Source of the DNA: Candidatus Bathyarchaeota archaeon
Lineage (GTDB): Archaea > Thermoproteota > Bathyarchaeia > TCS64
Direction of reading: 5' to 3'
DNA: 53,277 nt
Assembly (NCBI GenBank): GCA_018652685.1
Contig: JABIBQ010000065.1
Coordinates: 1 to 53,277, forward strand
The notes below the pieces were generated by a model, which had not been told where the DNA came from, made no database searches, and was given only the letters and a program-made list of their open reading frames with translations. The translations under genes were made by a program, and so were the position numbers. This document shows positions 32,791 through 41,893 of the stretch, piece after piece. Numbering within the stretch: the stretch's first letter is position 1; each line of letters starts with the position of its first letter.

Positions 32791-34212
32791 CTAAATAGTA
32801 GATGATGTCCCGATATTTGTGGATTCTTGGTTGGCTTTCGCTTTCCATAGCTTCCCTTGATCGGGGTGCTCCTCGAAGAACTTGTCGATGATCTCATCAC
32901 ATGTTCCCTGGGCGGCCAGTAGAGCCTCCTTCATGTTGATGGTGGTCATCTTCTTGTCCTTCTTTAGGAATCTGCCGTCAACGATGACGTTGTCGATGTC
33001 GCCAGGAGTCCCATACAGGAATACGCTTGTGATTGGATCCCTCGTTGGGATAATGTAGGGATTCATCAAATCGAATGTGATGATATCAGCCTTCTTTCCA
33101 ATCTCAAGGCTTCCAACCTCGTCGCCCAACCCGAGGGTCTTTGCTCCGCCGATTGTTGCCAGTTCAAGCATCGTGTAAAAGTCTGGGCGAGCGGATGCGC
33201 GTCCAGCGTTTATCATACCCAGGTAACCTCCTGCCTTTGAAGCCCTAGCCATTACACCATTCCTCTGCTTTCTCATGAGGTCAAGCATATCATGGAAGTA
33301 GTCGTCTGTCCCTAACCCTATTGGGATTCCCAAATCGATCCAATCGATAACTGGGCTCTCAACGCTGTGACAGTGGAGTATTCCTGCGCCTGTTTCTGCT
33401 ATCAACTTGAAATCCTTTGCAGTACCATATGTGAGGTGGGCTCCAGTGAAATTGTCGTCCATGATACCCAAGTCATACAGATGCTGTGGTGGTGTCTTGC
33501 CGTATAGCTTTTGTACCTGCTTGTATTCACGCTGGCTCTGGCTCAGATGTGAAGTAACCCCCAAACCGTGCTTGTCGGCGAATTCTTTCATATCGAGGTA
33601 CACGTCTGGCTCGGTCATGTCGGGTGCCTTTGGGCACATGATGGCGGTGATCCTGCCGTCTGCCTTTCCATGCCAGTTGTGGTAAAGGTCCTTTGCTCTC
33701 TTGACGGCTGCGTCCCTCTTCTCCGGGAGGTACTCGAAGACGCCGTGCTTGAGCTTCTCTAAGCTCACGTGCTCCACGTCACCAGCTATGATACAGCGGT
33801 TACCCGCCTCGTTTACAGCCTTGGCGTAACCATCAGGATAGGTGTAGATCAACATGCTCGTGGTGGACCCACCGTAGATGAACTCGGCGCATGAGGCTAA
33901 ACCCATGGTCTCCATCTGGTGAGGTTGCCTGTACCCCTCAAGAGGTAGGTTTGTCCCGAAGAAATCACCCATGAGCTCGTAAACTCCCCTGAAGTACTGC
34001 TGCAGGTGGCTATGGCTGTTGACGAAACCTGGCATCACCACATGGTGCTCAGCGTCAACAGTGTATTCGGGGTCTGGAACCTTCAAGTTCTCGCCTATCT
34101 CGACGATCTTGTCATCAATTATGTGGACATCGCCGCTGGGCAGAATCTTACTGTCCTCGTCCATTGTGACGATGAAACCATTTTTAATCAGGATATCGGA
34201 ATGTTTTCCCAT
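32791..34212 (-). CDS. Amidohydrolase family protein (deaminase-like)
   Basis: 473 residues from ATG 34212 (TTG 34218 also in frame). Metal-site landmarks: VMPGFVNSHSHLQQY (HxH about 64-66), GVTSHLSQSQRE, GAHLTYGTAKDF and GLGTDDYFHDML (aspartate about 310). This is the layout of the 5'-methylthioadenosine/S-adenosylhomocysteine deaminase and SsnA branch; substrate not determined. It forms an operon with the DUF523 gene. Only general similarity to the 1203-2666 amidohydrolase. Confidence 0.85.
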   Translation of the reverse strand: MGKHSDILIKNGFIVTMDEDSKILPSGDVHIIDDKIVEIGENLKVPDPEYTVDAEHHVVMPGFVNSHSHLQQYFRGVYELMGDFFGTNLPLEGYRQPHQMETMGLASCAEFIYGGSTTSMLIYTYPDGYAKAVNEAGNRCIIAGDVEHVSLEKLKHGVFEYLPEKRDAAVKRAKDLYHNWHGKADGRITAIMCPKAPDMTEPDVYLDMKEFADKHGLGVTSHLSQSQREYKQVQKLYGKTPPQHLYDLGIMDDNFTGAHLTYGTAKDFKLIAETGAGILHCHSVESPVIDWIDLGIPIGLGTDDYFHDMLDLMRKQRNGVMARASKAGGYLGMINAGRASARPDFYTMLELATIGGAKTLGLGDEVGSLEIGKKADIITFDLMNPYIIPTRDPITSVFLYGTPGDIDNVIVDGRFLKKDKKMTTINMKEALLAAQGTCDEIIDKFFEEHPDQGKLWKAKANQESTNIGTSSTI

Positions 34213-34349
34213 TATCAATCACTCTATAATTTCTTCAAAGATAATCAAGGAACTATTTTAATTCACTTGTACAGAACATGATCAAACCAGTATTCAAACT
34301 AATTTTTATTGACGGATGACCCTGAACTTGTATAGACCGAGGTTCAGTT

Positions 34350-35519
34350 ATGGGAAAAGTCGGGAGCAGTGAATCGAGTTCTCTTCCAGAGTATGATGTC
34401 GTGATCGTTGGGGGTGGACCGGCAGGGATAACAGCAGCGATCAGGTGTATGAACCACCACCTGTCCGTCTTGCTCGTGGAGGGGAGAAAACTTGGTGGCC
34501 AGCTTATCCAGCTTTATCCGACAAAATTCATCTACGATTACTCTTCATACCCAGAAATCAGAGCCGGCTATTTGGCAGACAGGATGGTCCACCACGCCAA
34601 GTACAAGAACGTTCCAATGAAAGAGGACACACCTGTGGAGTCCATCGTCAAGGAGGGCAAGATGTTAAGGATATCAACGCCGAGTGGCGAGTTGATTACT
34701 AAGACTGTGATACTTGCCATCGGCATGGGTTTATTCGAGCCCAGGAAACTGGGGGTGCCCGGTGAGAAGGAGTTCGAGAACAAAGGAGTAACCTACGCGG
34801 TCCCCAACATGGACATGTACCGGGGTCAGACAGTCCTGGTAGTGGGTGGTGGAGACTCTGCAGTTGAGAACGCCATAGGGCTCAGCAGCGTCTCCAAGGT
34901 CATAATGATCCATCGCAGAGGAAGTCTAAGGGCCATCGAATCCAATCTTGAGGTCCTTGAGAACTCACTTGTCGAGGTCCGCACTAACACTGAACTGAAG
35001 GAGATTCACGGAGAGGACCGACTTAGTAAGGTCACGCTCTACAACAACGAGGACAACAAATCTTACGAGTTGGATGTCAACCTGGTGGTCATCAACATCG
35101 GGTTTTCGCCTGACCTGTCACTGGTTGACAAGGCTGGGGTCGAGAACGATGGGAACCACATTATCATCGACAAAGCCAACATGAACACCAACATATCAGG
35201 TATTTTTGCATGTGGTGACATTGTGGAGTACTCTGGAAAGGCCAGGCAGATCCTTCCCGCATTGGGCGAGGGAGTGACAGCAGCAGAGGAGGCATACAAT
35301 TACATCAAATCACCATACTGGGTCAAGGAGTCCGGTGGAGAGGTTCTGATCGACAAAGAAAAATGCATATCGTGCGGAGCTTGCATGTCCATCTGTCCAA
35401 ATGTGTTCCAGAGAGACAACACAGGAAAATCGGAGATATGTGAAGACGCGAACCTCATGCTTCCGTGTGTTGATACAGCCCTTGAGGCATGTCCCACACA
35501 GGCTATCTCTTTGAACTAA
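34350..35519 (+). CDS. Thioredoxin-reductase-fold ferredoxin/NAD(P)H reductase fused to a ferredoxin
   Basis: A 389-residue protein. VVIVGGGPAGITAAIR at about 18-33 binds FAD, VLVVGGGDSAVENAIGL at about 158-174 binds NAD(P)H, and GIFACGDIVEY at about 284-294 is the second FAD motif. The redox-active CxxC of thioredoxin reductase is absent, so this is an FNR-type (TrxR-like) enzyme. The last 55 residues form a ferredoxin: CISCGACMSICPNVF and, further on, EACPTQAI. It would move electrons between NAD(P)H and its own or other ferredoxins in the cytoplasm. The fused ferredoxin replaces a mobile partner. Confidence 0.87.
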   Translation: MGKVGSSESSSLPEYDVVIVGGGPAGITAAIRCMNHHLSVLLVEGRKLGGQLIQLYPTKFIYDYSSYPEIRAGYLADRMVHHAKYKNVPMKEDTPVESIVKEGKMLRISTPSGELITKTVILAIGMGLFEPRKLGVPGEKEFENKGVTYAVPNMDMYRGQTVLVVGGGDSAVENAIGLSSVSKVIMIHRRGSLRAIESNLEVLENSLVEVRTNTELKEIHGEDRLSKVTLYNNEDNKSYELDVNLVVINIGFSPDLSLVDKAGVENDGNHIIIDKANMNTNISGIFACGDIVEYSGKARQILPALGEGVTAAEEAYNYIKSPYWVKESGGEVLIDKEKCISCGACMSICPNVFQRDNTGKSEICEDANLMLPCVDTALEACPTQAISLN

Positions 35520-35536
35520 AATAGGGGGATGAGGAG

Positions 35537-35785
35537 TTACTCCTCTACTGGGTCAGCGAAGTAATCAGGGTCGTTGTCAAGGTAGATGGGGTTTGGCTCG
35601 CCGCATTTTGTGCAATACCTATCCTCGTACCGCAGCGGAGTGCCGCAGTCGTGTACCATCCAGAGCTGTGCCCCGCAGTTGGGGCAATACTTAGCCTTGG
35701 TCTTGGGGTGCGGACCCTGGCTCAGGGTCGAGCGTATCTCGGTTTTACAGAACGCGCAATGTCCTTTCTTGACTAGAGTCTCCAC
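35537..35785 (-). CDS. Double zinc-ribbon protein
   Basis: 82 residues with CAFCKTEI (10-17), YCPNCGAQL and YCTKCGEPN: three CxxC knuckles, plus HDCGTPLRY. Likely two small zinc ribbons binding nucleic acid or protein. The C-terminal tail is acidic. It lies just downstream of ttuA on the same strand; function unknown. Confidence 0.7.
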   Translation of the reverse strand: METLVKKGHCAFCKTEIRSTLSQGPHPKTKAKYCPNCGAQLWMVHDCGTPLRYEDRYCTKCGEPNPIYLDNDPDYFADPVEE

Positions 35786-35807
35786 AAAATGGTGTTAGAT
35801 TTAGAGT

Positions 35808-36719
35808 CTATAAAACCTGCGATTTGCTCAGCTCGCAGGACCGGCACACCTCACGAGTGGTCGGGGCACCGCATATCCGACACTTGTTGATTATTCCAGT
35901 AGGAGTGGACTGTGACTTGAGCTTTAAGCCAGTCTGGTACATTGTGAACTTTGTCCCGGGTCTCTTGTGCTCCATCTGGTTGATGAAACGTCTCGCATCC
36001 GTTCTCATGGCCTCGTCGGCGTAGGGGCATGGGAGGCTCTGGAACTCAAGGTTGTTGATGAACGCGTAATATGAGGTCTCCTTCTCGGGTACCTCGCACA
36101 GTGGCTTCACCCGCCTCACGTATTCCCCGAGCTGATGGCCACCAGGATTGAAGGCGTGGATTCGCTTGATATCGTTCCTCATCACGTTGAGGAGCACTGA
36201 CTGGGCCATGTCGTCCAGGTTGTGACCAGTAGCCAGCCTGTCGGCGTCCACTTTCTTCGCCGCCTCGTTGAGTGCCCGCCTCCTTAATACACCGCAGTAG
36301 CTGCATGCACCAAGCTCCCTTTCCTTGACGGCGATCTCGTCCATGGTCTCGTCAAAAAGACCACTGAAGCTGAGAACATGCATTTCGATATCAAGCTCCC
36401 TGCAGTTCTTCTCAGCAATCCTCAGAGCCTCGTCCCTGTAACCGCTAACGCCCTCGTCTATGCAGACGGCTATCAGCTCGGCTTTTGGCTGCCTCGCTTC
36501 AATCTTGTGGAGCAGCCTCAGCAAGGTAAGGCTATCTTTACCACCACTGACCCCAATGGCGATCCTGCTGTCGTACTCGAACATCTTGTACTTGTTGATT
36601 GTCCTCTTCACCCGCTCTGTGATGGTCTCGTTGAAACAGCCATTGCACAGCCGCTCGCCAGAGTAGGGGCGAAAGTACGCGGAAGGCTTTGAATTACAGC
36701 GGGTACATGTGCTGGACAT
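35808..36719 (-). CDS. tRNA 2-thiolation protein TtuA/NcsA
   Basis: 303 residues from ATG 36719 (MSSTCTRCNSKPS); the longer frame reads into the upstream gene's end. Three zinc knuckle sets (CTRCN..CNGC at the start, CRICG..CRSC at the end) frame a PP-loop ATPase: IAIGVSGGKDSLTLLRLL (about 54-71). CSYCGVLRRRAL and ATGHNLDDMAQSVLLN follow. This is the TtuA/Ncs6 family that makes 2-thiouridine in tRNA using sulphur from a ubiquitin-like carrier; the cysteines at CxxC can hold a [4Fe-4S] cluster. The carrier gene is immediately upstream. Confidence 0.9.
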   Translation of the reverse strand: MSSTCTRCNSKPSAYFRPYSGERLCNGCFNETITERVKRTINKYKMFEYDSRIAIGVSGGKDSLTLLRLLHKIEARQPKAELIAVCIDEGVSGYRDEALRIAEKNCRELDIEMHVLSFSGLFDETMDEIAVKERELGACSYCGVLRRRALNEAAKKVDADRLATGHNLDDMAQSVLLNVMRNDIKRIHAFNPGGHQLGEYVRRVKPLCEVPEKETSYYAFINNLEFQSLPCPYADEAMRTDARRFINQMEHKRPGTKFTMYQTGLKLKSQSTPTGIINKCRICGAPTTREVCRSCELSKSQVL

Positions 36720-36750
36720 CGCTTGGATGTTGGACGGGCGGGATAAAAAC

Positions 36751-37035
36751 CTAGCCGCCGTGGACAACGGAGAGGAGGACAAGCTCCTGTCCATCCGAAA
36801 CAGGGGTATCCATGCCTTGGAGGTTGGTTACTTCGACTCCATCCAACATTACAAGCGCGTTTGGGAACGGGCTGTCAACCTGTTTGTCCCATAGAATGGT
36901 GCGTAGCGCATCATTGTCACCGATTACCGTGTTGATTACATCACCAATTGAGGACCCAACCATCACATCCACAGATGAATCCTTGGATTTTCCGGTCTCC
37001 TTGAAGACCCCAAGCATCCTGACCTTGACGCGCAT
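36751..37035 (-). CDS. Ubiquitin-like sulphur carrier (MoaD/ThiS/TtuB/SAMP family)
   Basis: 94 residues from ATG 37035 (MRVKVRMLGVFKETG). Beta-grasp pattern: VKVRMLG..., a helix at SIGDVINTVI, NALVMLDGVEV, and DGQELVLLSVVHGG, ending exactly in GG, the thiocarboxylation site. It lies 31 bases before ttuA, which strongly suggests it is the sulphur donor for tRNA thiolation (TtuB/Urm1-like); molybdopterin synthesis is a possible alternative. A SAMP-type protein-conjugation role cannot be excluded. Confidence 0.85.
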   Translation of the reverse strand: MRVKVRMLGVFKETGKSKDSSVDVMVGSSIGDVINTVIGDNDALRTILWDKQVDSPFPNALVMLDGVEVTNLQGMDTPVSDGQELVLLSVVHGG

Positions 37036-37058
37036 ACCCTTTCTCTCCTGACTGCGTC

Positions 37059-38378
37059 CTATAAACGCTTCACGAGTTTCGCTATGAAGAAACCGTTGCA
37101 CCCATGTATGTGGGGGTATAGCCGCTGAGCCTTTTCAAGCCCGTTCAAGCCGGGGACACCGATTCTTGGAGTTGCATCCACAAGCTCGTATTCAGGGTTA
37201 TTGGACATGAAGTTATTCACCACACCCTCGTTTTCCTCTAGGGTGATACTGCATGTGCTGTACACCAATGTGCCACTGTCCTTTAGGTAACTGGCAGAGT
37301 TCTCAAGAATTCTCATCTGAAGATTCACCATACTTTCCACGCTGCGCCTTGTCAGCCTCCACTTTGAGCTTGGAATCTTGTGTAATAGTCCTGTTCCTGT
37401 GCATGGTGGATCAACGGTGACAATATCAGCATCAACATCTGCAACATAGTCTGGCTGGGTGGCGTCAGCGAGTTCAGAACTTGCGTTTTCAACCCCCAGC
37501 TTGTCCAGCAAGTTTTCCCAGCTACCAAGCCGACGCTCATTGTAGTCCACGGAAATGATCTCCCCCGTGTTCTCCATCATCTGCGCCATGTGACTTGTCT
37601 TCATTCCAGGCGCTGCGCAGACATCCAGTACGGTTTCACCAGGTTTAGGGGACGCAACCTCTCCCACGAGGATGCTGGCCTTGTCCTGAATGATATATTG
37701 CCCGTTCTTGTATCCATCCTGATCGGTAATTCCTTCACCCTCAACAATCTTGTAGGTGTGGTTCAGTTCGGGCACTTTCTCTAACTGGAATCCCTGTTTG
37801 ATTAGATCATCAGCAGTCTTTGCGCCTGCTTTGAGGGTGTTTATCCTGAGGTAACGGGGATACTCGATGTGCCTGATCAGGTCTTGGGCAAAGGTCGGTC
37901 CAAAACTCTTGCTCAGGTACTCGACATACCAGCGAGGGTGAAAGTGAGTGAAGGCTAGCTTCTGGACACCTTGCATGTTTTCCAAGGGTACGTTGGCGAA
38001 TGGTATGATTTCTATGGCGGACTCCACCTTTTTGAGCTCCTTGTGATGCAGGAGCCCCTTGACGTACTCGGATAACTCGTATGCATCGGACAGTGAACTC
38101 TTCCCGTATTGTGCGAGATGTGTGAACAAACGCAGGTAGCTTCTGAGCCCTATGTTCATGTTGCCCAGACTCTGAGGCTCTATTGCATAGTTAACGATGT
38201 AATCGATGGCGTTCCGACGCATCATGGTCTCGTAGACTAGTGAATGCGCCTCATCTACAACATCACGGTCATGAACTTTTAGTTGTCTAACAGTCTTCCT
38301 GATGGCTGCATCCTCTGTGAGACGCTCCAACTCGATCCAGCTAAGAGCCTCAATAGCCAGGGTCCATGAAAGAGACAT
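37059..38378 (-). CDS. RsmB/NSUN-family RNA 5-methylcytosine methyltransferase with NusB-like N-terminus
   Basis: A 439-residue protein. The N-terminal helical region (about 1-130) resembles the NusB/RsmB-N domain. The Rossmann part has VLDVCAAPGMKTSHMAQMMEN at about 248-268, DIVTVDPPCTGTGLLHKIP (PPC motif) and TLVYSTCSITLEENEGVV (TC motif), the two catalytic cysteine sites of NSUN/RsmB enzymes. The product adds a methyl group to C5 of cytosine in rRNA or tRNA. It is 23 bases upstream of the sulphur carrier start on the same strand, making an RNA-modification cluster with ttuA. Confidence 0.88.
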   Translation of the reverse strand: MSLSWTLAIEALSWIELERLTEDAAIRKTVRQLKVHDRDVVDEAHSLVYETMMRRNAIDYIVNYAIEPQSLGNMNIGLRSYLRLFTHLAQYGKSSLSDAYELSEYVKGLLHHKELKKVESAIEIIPFANVPLENMQGVQKLAFTHFHPRWYVEYLSKSFGPTFAQDLIRHIEYPRYLRINTLKAGAKTADDLIKQGFQLEKVPELNHTYKIVEGEGITDQDGYKNGQYIIQDKASILVGEVASPKPGETVLDVCAAPGMKTSHMAQMMENTGEIISVDYNERRLGSWENLLDKLGVENASSELADATQPDYVADVDADIVTVDPPCTGTGLLHKIPSSKWRLTRRSVESMVNLQMRILENSASYLKDSGTLVYSTCSITLEENEGVVNNFMSNNPEYELVDATPRIGVPGLNGLEKAQRLYPHIHGCNGFFIAKLVKRL

Positions 38379-38472
38379 GATTAGGGTTCATTTGATAACG
38401 CGCCTATTAATCATAACTGAGAACAGCAAAAGAATTCAAAAGTAGATAGATATTGAGAAAATAAGTAAGGTG

Positions 38473-39777
38473 TTAGAAGTTTTCCTTCTTGTCAGCCTCG
38501 TACCTCAGGTACTCCTTGTTGTCGATAACGGCCTTGAGGTGCTGCACGACCTCCCAGATCTCTTGGTAACTGGAGTACAATGGGATAGGGCTAAGGCGTA
38601 TCACCTTCGGTGGGCGGAAATCCGGTATGATACCACGGTCTGCAAGTGCCATACTGATCCTGCGTGCCTCCTCGTGCTCAACTGCAACATGTCCACCCCG
38701 CCTCTCGGCCTCACGTGGGTTACCGACACTGTAGTTATAGGGGCGACCGGTCAGCAACTCGTCTACCAGATACATCAGGTAGTCCGTTGCTTTGAGGCTC
38801 TTCTCCCTTATCCGGTCCAGACCGGCTTCAACGACCATTTTGCTGCTCGCGTAAACAGGTGAGACACCGAACCCGATACCAAGGTTGCTTCCAAGGTGCC
38901 ATGACTCAGCGTTTCCTGTTGAGGTCCACTCCGATTCGAAATCGAACCTGTTGCTTGGGCTGTTTCCCCACCATGTTGGTAGTCCGGGTGTTACGTCAAA
39001 GTGCTTCTCGTGGACGAAAAGCCCGGCGATAGACCCTGTGCTGCCGTTCATGTACTTGTAGTTACACCAGAGGGCATAGTCTACGCCCCACTCATGGAAC
39101 TCGTGGGGAATGACACCGACACTGTGGCAGCAGTCATACCCGATTATTATCCCGTGCTCGTGAGCCGCCTCAGTGAGTCGCTTGATGTCAAGGAGCTGAC
39201 CGCTCACGAAGTAGACGCTGGGGAGGTGGCAGACGCTGACCTCGTCGCTCATGGCTGCGATTATATCGTCCTCGGAGATGGTCCTGCCGTCCCTGCTCTT
39301 GACGATGATGAGGTCTTCCTTTGGGTCCCTTCCCTTGAGACGGAGTTGAGATGCGAGAGCGTAGATGTCGCTGCTGAAGTTGAGCTCGTCCCCGATGATC
39401 TTGGTCCTCTTGCCCTCGGGTTTGTAGAATGTTGAGACCAGCGCGTGTACGTTTACGGAGGCACTGCCTGTGACTATGACCTCTTCCGGCTTTGCACCTA
39501 CAAGTTTTGATTGGAGCTCCGCTGCCTTCTTATCAACGCCGCTTCTGCGTGTTGAGAGGTCCTTCCATCTCTCAAACTCGGCTTTCATCTCCTCCTCGAC
39601 GTCCTTTGAAGCGAGCCCCAGGCTGTTCCCGTCCATGTAAATGATGGGTTTGATTGACTTGGTCAAGCCATCCATGTCAAGGGTATTCCTCTCCGGGATG
39701 TAGAACCGTTCCTTGTACCCAGCTAAAGGGTCTTCCGCGTGGAGTTTATTCGCATAATCGAGTCCAGTCCTCTCCAT
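38473..39777 (-). CDS. kynU: Kynureninase
   Basis: 434 residues from ATG 39777. GTG 39795 is in frame, but a TATA box at 39804-39813 lies about 31 bases before 39777, so the ATG is preferred. PLP-fold landmarks: IYMDGNSLGLASKD near 45-58, GYDCCHSVGVIPHE (PLP aspartate) and the Schiff-base lysine in WCNYKYMNGSTGS at about 238-250. WTSTGNAESWHLGSN follows. It cleaves kynurenine or 3-hydroxykynurenine to anthranilate and alanine in tryptophan breakdown. The rest of the kynurenine pathway is not seen, so a related beta-keto amino acid is possible. Confidence 0.9.
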   Translation of the reverse strand: MERTGLDYANKLHAEDPLAGYKERFYIPERNTLDMDGLTKSIKPIIYMDGNSLGLASKDVEEEMKAEFERWKDLSTRRSGVDKKAAELQSKLVGAKPEEVIVTGSASVNVHALVSTFYKPEGKRTKIIGDELNFSSDIYALASQLRLKGRDPKEDLIIVKSRDGRTISEDDIIAAMSDEVSVCHLPSVYFVSGQLLDIKRLTEAAHEHGIIIGYDCCHSVGVIPHEFHEWGVDYALWCNYKYMNGSTGSIAGLFVHEKHFDVTPGLPTWWGNSPSNRFDFESEWTSTGNAESWHLGSNLGIGFGVSPVYASSKMVVEAGLDRIREKSLKATDYLMYLVDELLTGRPYNYSVGNPREAERRGGHVAVEHEEARRISMALADRGIIPDFRPPKVIRLSPIPLYSSYQEIWEVVQHLKAVIDNKEYLRYEADKKENF

Positions 39778-39803
39778 TGTAATCGGTTGGTACACGTATT
39801 CCA

Positions 39804-39813
39804 GCTATATAAC
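39804..39813 (-). promoter_or_regulatory. TATA box for kynU
   Basis: Reads gttatatagc on minus; its spacing supports ATG 39777 over GTG 39795. Confidence 0.45.
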
Positions 39814-39854
39814 AAATCGGAGAGTAGGGGCCGTTCAAACACCCTGTGGAAAAA

Positions 39855-40736
39855 TTAGGCAGTAGTGTCGATGGACACAGAGCCGTCAGCTGATATGGTC
39901 GCTTTTGCGTGCCTCAGCGCCCAGCAGCTGATGACGACACCAACGGGTAGGCTGGCCGGGTGCCGGGACGCGAACTCAAAGTGAACATCCAGCACGCTTG
40001 GTCCCTCCCCGAGGCCCATTGCGCCTATCTTCAGCTCGTTGAGTTTACTCAGAAGCTCCTGTTCAATAGCAGCTACCTTGGGGTCGCTGCTTCTGACCTT
40101 GAAGGGCTTCAGGAGCGCGTCCTTAGCCAGTTTCATACACAGGTCCTCCCCGCCGCCGACTCCAACGCCGACGAAGTACGGTGGGCATCCGAGGCTTCCC
40201 GCCTTTGCAAGCGCTTCTATGACGAACTGTTTCACGCCCTTGATACCGAGGCCGGGTTTGAGCATTCTGTGGGCTGCAATGTTTGTGCTCCCGCCGCCCT
40301 TGGGCAAGGCCACTATATTTAGCTCGCTTCCCTTGACCAGTTTCCAGTATATGATGGGCACGTGACCGTTCAGTCCGATGTTGTTACCGGTGTTGCCCTT
40401 GAACATATCAACCGCGTTGGGTCTGAGTGGGACCTGCTCGGTGGCTTTCTTTGTTGCCTCGACGAGGATCTCCTTCAGCTCGCTCCTCAATGGGAACTTG
40501 TCACCGACCTCCAGCTTGAATGCTATGATTCCGGTATCCTGACACATGGGTCTTGAGCCGCTCCTGGCCATGTCGGCGTCTTCAAGTATGTTCTTGAGCT
40601 GAGCCTTGCCCACCTCGCCCTCCATGGACTTCATGAACTTGTCAATCTCCTCGACGTACTCTACTGGAAGCTCCGTTGCCGCTATCCTGAGCAGCTCAAC
40701 AGCCGTGTCCTCCACTATTTTCCTTAACATTGTCAT
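39855..40736 (-). CDS. Fumarate hydratase class I, alpha (N-terminal) subunit
   Basis: 293 residues. RPMCQDTGIIAFKL (about 62-75, Fe-S cysteine), GNTGNNIGLNGHVP, GGGSTNIAAHRML and GSLGCPPYFVGVGVGGG (cysteine) give three cluster-ligand regions of the [4Fe-4S] fumarase. With the beta subunit it interconverts fumarate and malate. The start overlaps the stop of the beta-subunit gene by 4 bases (ATGA), so the order is beta then alpha. Mesaconase or L-tartrate dehydratase activity is possible in this family. Confidence 0.9.
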   Translation of the reverse strand: MTMLRKIVEDTAVELLRIAATELPVEYVEEIDKFMKSMEGEVGKAQLKNILEDADMARSGSRPMCQDTGIIAFKLEVGDKFPLRSELKEILVEATKKATEQVPLRPNAVDMFKGNTGNNIGLNGHVPIIYWKLVKGSELNIVALPKGGGSTNIAAHRMLKPGLGIKGVKQFVIEALAKAGSLGCPPYFVGVGVGGGEDLCMKLAKDALLKPFKVRSSDPKVAAIEQELLSKLNELKIGAMGLGEGPSVLDVHFEFASRHPASLPVGVVISCWALRHAKATISADGSVSIDTTA

Positions 40737-41335
40737 GCCTCCATTTCCTCGATTATCCTGTCACGGTTCTTGTTGATTTTCACAGCTATATCGGCGGTGA
40801 GGTTGGCGCCGTGGGTGTCTATAGTTACAATCATGGGACCAAAGTCATCGACCTCGTAGACCCACAGGCACTCGGGCATGCCGAACTCGTCCAGCCAGAA
40901 GACATCAGTTACCTCTTTGATGCCTCTTGCCGCCAGTAATGCCGCCCCGCCTGTGAATGCACCGTATACACAACCGTATTCGATACACGCCTTGCTTGTT
41001 CTGGCCCCCATACCGCCCTTACCGATGATCAGGGCTGGCTTGAAAGCCTCGATAAAGTCGTCCTGAAATATCTCCATGCGCGCGCTGGTGGTGGGCCCCG
41101 CGGCAACTACCTGCCACTTCCCCGCCTCGTCTTTCTTCATGATTGGCCCACAGTGGAACACTCCCCTGCCAGCAAAGCTCACTGGTGTCTCCTTTCCCTC
41201 ATCGTGAAGCTCAAGTGCCTTGAGGTGCGCCTCGTCCCTGGCCGTTATGATTGTGCCAGTGATGTAGATCAGGTCCCCTGCCTTGAGTTTCCTGATGTCC
41301 TCATCAGGTACCGGTGTTTTGAGATGATACTCCAT
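40733..41335 (-). CDS. Fumarate hydratase class I, beta (C-terminal) subunit
   Basis: About 200 residues from ATG 41335 (MEYHLKTPVPDEDIRKL), which matches the family length; the frame extends upstream but has no better start. GDLIYITGTIITARDEAH at about 20-37, FHCGPIMKK, GPTTSARMEIF and GKGGMG are the beta-domain signatures of class I fumarases and tartrate dehydratases, contributing substrate-binding residues. Translationally coupled to the alpha subunit. The fumarase pair lies 1.3 kb from the fumarate-reductase-like operon. Confidence 0.9.
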   Translation of the reverse strand: MEYHLKTPVPDEDIRKLKAGDLIYITGTIITARDEAHLKALELHDEGKETPVSFAGRGVFHCGPIMKKDEAGKWQVVAAGPTTSARMEIFQDDFIEAFKPALIIGKGGMGARTSKACIEYGCVYGAFTGGAALLAARGIKEVTDVFWLDEFGMPECLWVYEVDDFGPMIVTIDTHGANLTADIAVKINKNRDRIIEEMEA

Positions 41336-41428
41336 CGTAATCAGGTACCTTGTACCCCATCCCGTTTTGAGATTTTCGGGCAATGGTAACGTTCTAAAGA
41401 AGTGGACAGGACATACTGTTGACCGGGC

Positions 41429-41893
41429 TTGGACGAGTGCACTCAATGTGGCAAGTGCTGCAGTAACCTGAGGAGAGGCGACGAGACCACGGGACTCACG
41501 CTATTCCCTGACGAAAAGAGCCTGTTCCCCCAGGACAAGATCAGGCCACACCTAGGCAGGGGGGAGGAATCTGTGACTGATGTTTTCACATACCAGCACA
41601 CCGAGAACGTTTGCATCCACCTCGTTGACAACCTGTGCCAGATATACAAGAGCAGGCCATTGATGTGCAGGAGCTTCCCGGTGAAGATAGGGGAGTACGG
41701 CCTGCGATTCTCATCGGGGTGTAAAGGGGTTCTTCATACACTGAGGAAATCCAAGACCATGGACTGGGGGCAGTATGAGGTCAAGGCGGCAATAGAGATG
41801 GTGGAGAGGCTCTATGAGTTCCACACCAGCTTCCAGGGCCAGGACTTCCGCTGGAAATACAACATGGCCACAGAGGAATGGGAGACCTACTAG
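41429..41893 (+). CDS. YkgJ-type zinc/iron-chelating cysteine cluster protein
   Basis: 154 residues from TTG 41429. CTQCGKCCSNL (4-14), then CIHLVDNLCQIYKSRPLMCRSFP (about 62-84) and a later CKGV form the eight-cysteine UPF0153/YkgJ pattern. Proposed metal-chelating role; function unproven. It is convergent with luxS (4-base overlap). Confidence 0.82.
   Translation: MDECTQCGKCCSNLRRGDETTGLTLFPDEKSLFPQDKIRPHLGRGEESVTDVFTYQHTENVCIHLVDNLCQIYKSRPLMCRSFPVKIGEYGLRFSSGCKGVLHTLRKSKTMDWGQYEVKAAIEMVERLYEFHTSFQGQDFRWKYNMATEEWETY

Noticed and set aside
32790-32900. The longer N-terminus of the DUF523 protein
   Set aside because: It overlaps the upstream amidohydrolase coding end and has low-complexity Ser-rich residues; TTG 32789 gives a family-like start.
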